From positions 1 through 5,398 of the forward strand of contig JARVJW010000065.1 in the NCBI GenBank assembly GCA_029775955.1: a DNA stretch of 5,398 nucleotides, given 5' to 3'. The position numbers and the translations under genes were made by a program. Shown here in pieces: positions 4,634 through 5,398 of this stretch. The notes beneath the pieces were generated by a model. It saw nothing but the letters and a program-made list of their open reading frames with translations. It searched no databases and was not told the DNA's origin. Source of the DNA: Nitrososphaeria archaeon. GTDB taxonomy: Archaea > Thermoproteota > Nitrososphaeria > Conexivisphaerales > UBA164. Each line of letters begins with the position of its first letter. Position 1 is the first letter of the stretch.

Positions 4634-5398
4634 TGCTTTGTTGCATTAATTGTACCAGACGGCCAAATTTATTTGGTATTTTAATTTTAATGCCACAAAT
4701 TTACATACCTTGGCAGATAGGGATGAGTATAATGAAAAGCTTGTAAACATTTGATGTGTTTGTTAATGCTGACCTTCTGATTAACTGGGCTGAAGAGGAT
4801 GAATGAAGGAAAGAGGGGAAAGCCCTATGCCTACTCTGATGCACTGATGCTACTGGCCGTAAAGGATTGGACCTCAGGCAGACCGAGGGCTAAGATATTT
4901 GATGGATATGGGGAGCCAGGACAGTAAAGGAGCTGAAGGTTCCGCTTGGAGTATAACAAGGATAATCCTGTTGACATAGCAGTTGACTCGTCAAGATATT
5001 CAATAGGGGTGAATGGGTAAAGTGAGGAGGGGATGGGTAAAGCTGCACATTTCATGTGATATAGCTAATCACCTCAGCGTGGAGGTAACAGATGAACATA
5101 CGGCTGACGGGAAGGAGTTCAGCAAGCTTGTTAACAGTGCAATGGATACTGTTGGCAAAGGTGTTCGGTGATTCGGCCTATGACTCCAGGGATAACTTCA
5201 ACTCAGTACGGGCCATGGGCGCAGAGCCTGTAATAAAGCCCAACTCCACTGGAAAATCTAAGGGTTAGGTCAAAGGTGGTTAGGGAGTTCCTTAATGATC
5301 CTAATGGAAGCATAGATACGGACAGAGGTGGAAGCGGTGTTCTCTTCGTTAATGCTAGGAGAGTACGTATCATCAGCGCTTGATGCAGGAATATTCAA
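4634..5398 (+). mobile_element. IS5-family insertion sequence, left part, decayed, cut by the window edge
   Basis: The left terminal repeat TGCTTTGTTGCATTAATT (4634-4651) is of the IS5-type GCTTTGTTG class and matches the right end of the miniature element at 1925-1942 at 17 of 18 bases. The transposase start follows 39 bases later. The right end and its repeat are beyond the window. The eight bases outside the left end are GAAACTAC (4626-4633); if the duplication is 8 bp, this octamer should reappear just past the right end. By eye the region from about 4840 is richer in GC than the core genes, consistent with a separate origin. Confidence 0.7.
4690..5398 (+). pseudogene. Frameshifted IS5-family DDE transposase, 3' end outside window
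   Basis: Joining frames gives a recognisable IS5-type DDE transposase. The start is ATG at 4690 (MPQIYIPW), then DEYNEKLVN, TFDVFVNADLLINWAEE, MNEGKRGKPYAYSDALMLLA (4797-4856) and LRQTEGLRYLMDMGSQDSKG. All three catalytic residues can be placed: D in IAVDSS (codon 4985-4987), D in GDSAYDSRDNFN (5170-5172), and E in VEAVFSSLMLGEYVSSALDA (5331-5333), preceded by KHRYGQRW in another frame. A long clean stretch runs RRGWVKLHISCDIANHLSVE then VTDEHTADGKEFSKLVNSAM (about 5025-5145). Repeated single- and few-base indels and stops between these blocks mean no functional enzyme. One gap removes the arginine-glycine expected between LVN and TFDV. The C-terminus lies beyond the window. Family assignment is confident from motif order. 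Confidence 0.8.

Noticed and set aside
4831..5055. Minus-strand open frame of 74 codons
   Set aside because: It is antisense to the IS5-type transposase remnant, whose blocks on the plus strand match the family in order.
1..5398. CRISPR array, tRNA, rRNA or toxin-antitoxin pair
   Set aside because: No regularly spaced repeats, no cloverleaf-capable stretch and no recognisable rRNA or toxin-antitoxin gene was found; short direct repeats near 4489-4632 are too few and irregular for CRISPR.
1..5398. A complete active IS605 transposon with tnpA
   Set aside because: Both tnpB copies are broken and no Y1 transposase with a HUH motif is visible on either strand.

Overview
The window looks like a piece of a Thermoplasmatales-type archaeal chromosome (Thermoplasma/Ferroplasma relatives). 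The grounds are TATA boxes about 25-40 bases upstream of start codons with little or no Shine-Dalgarno sequence, heavy use of AGA/AGG and ATA codons, very AT-rich intergenic DNA, archaeal versions of the two recognisable enzymes, and IS605/IS1341-type tnpB and IS5-type remnants. The assignment is inferred from sequence character, not from a database match.

Layout: (1) Bases 1-1017 hold decayed tnpB sequence on the minus strand, apparently a C-terminal scrap of one TnpB type (1-194) abutting most of another (195-1017). A possible left-end hairpin lies at 1047-1066. (2) Bases 1282-3599 are the intact core. A purine-type phosphoribosyltransferase (minus strand) is divergent from a two-gene operon (plus strand) that encodes an unrecognised 131-residue protein and a class V PLP aminotransferase, separated by one base. 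(3) The 343-base divergent spacer (1762-2104) carries both promoters and two short inverted-repeat structures. One is a 138-bp miniature transposable element (1805-1942) with TGCTTTGTTG ends and 8-bp flanking direct repeats. The other is a 105-bp structure (1954-2058) ending four bases before the operon TATA box. (4) Bases 3722-4442 are a second decayed tnpB (plus strand), followed by a perfect hairpin at 4445-4464. (5) Bases 4500-4620 are an AT-rich block with inverted TGTTGCA ends. (6) From 4634 to the window edge runs an IS5-family element. Its left terminal repeat matches the miniature element at 17 of 18 bases, and its transposase is broken by many frameshifts but still shows all three DDE residues.

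Overall, a small metabolic island is intact amid eroded insertion sequences. No undescribed defence or mobile system can be demonstrated here. The points most worth following are the unknown protein coupled to the aminotransferase, the two inverted-repeat structures wedged between divergent promoters, and the link between the miniature element and the larger IS5 element.
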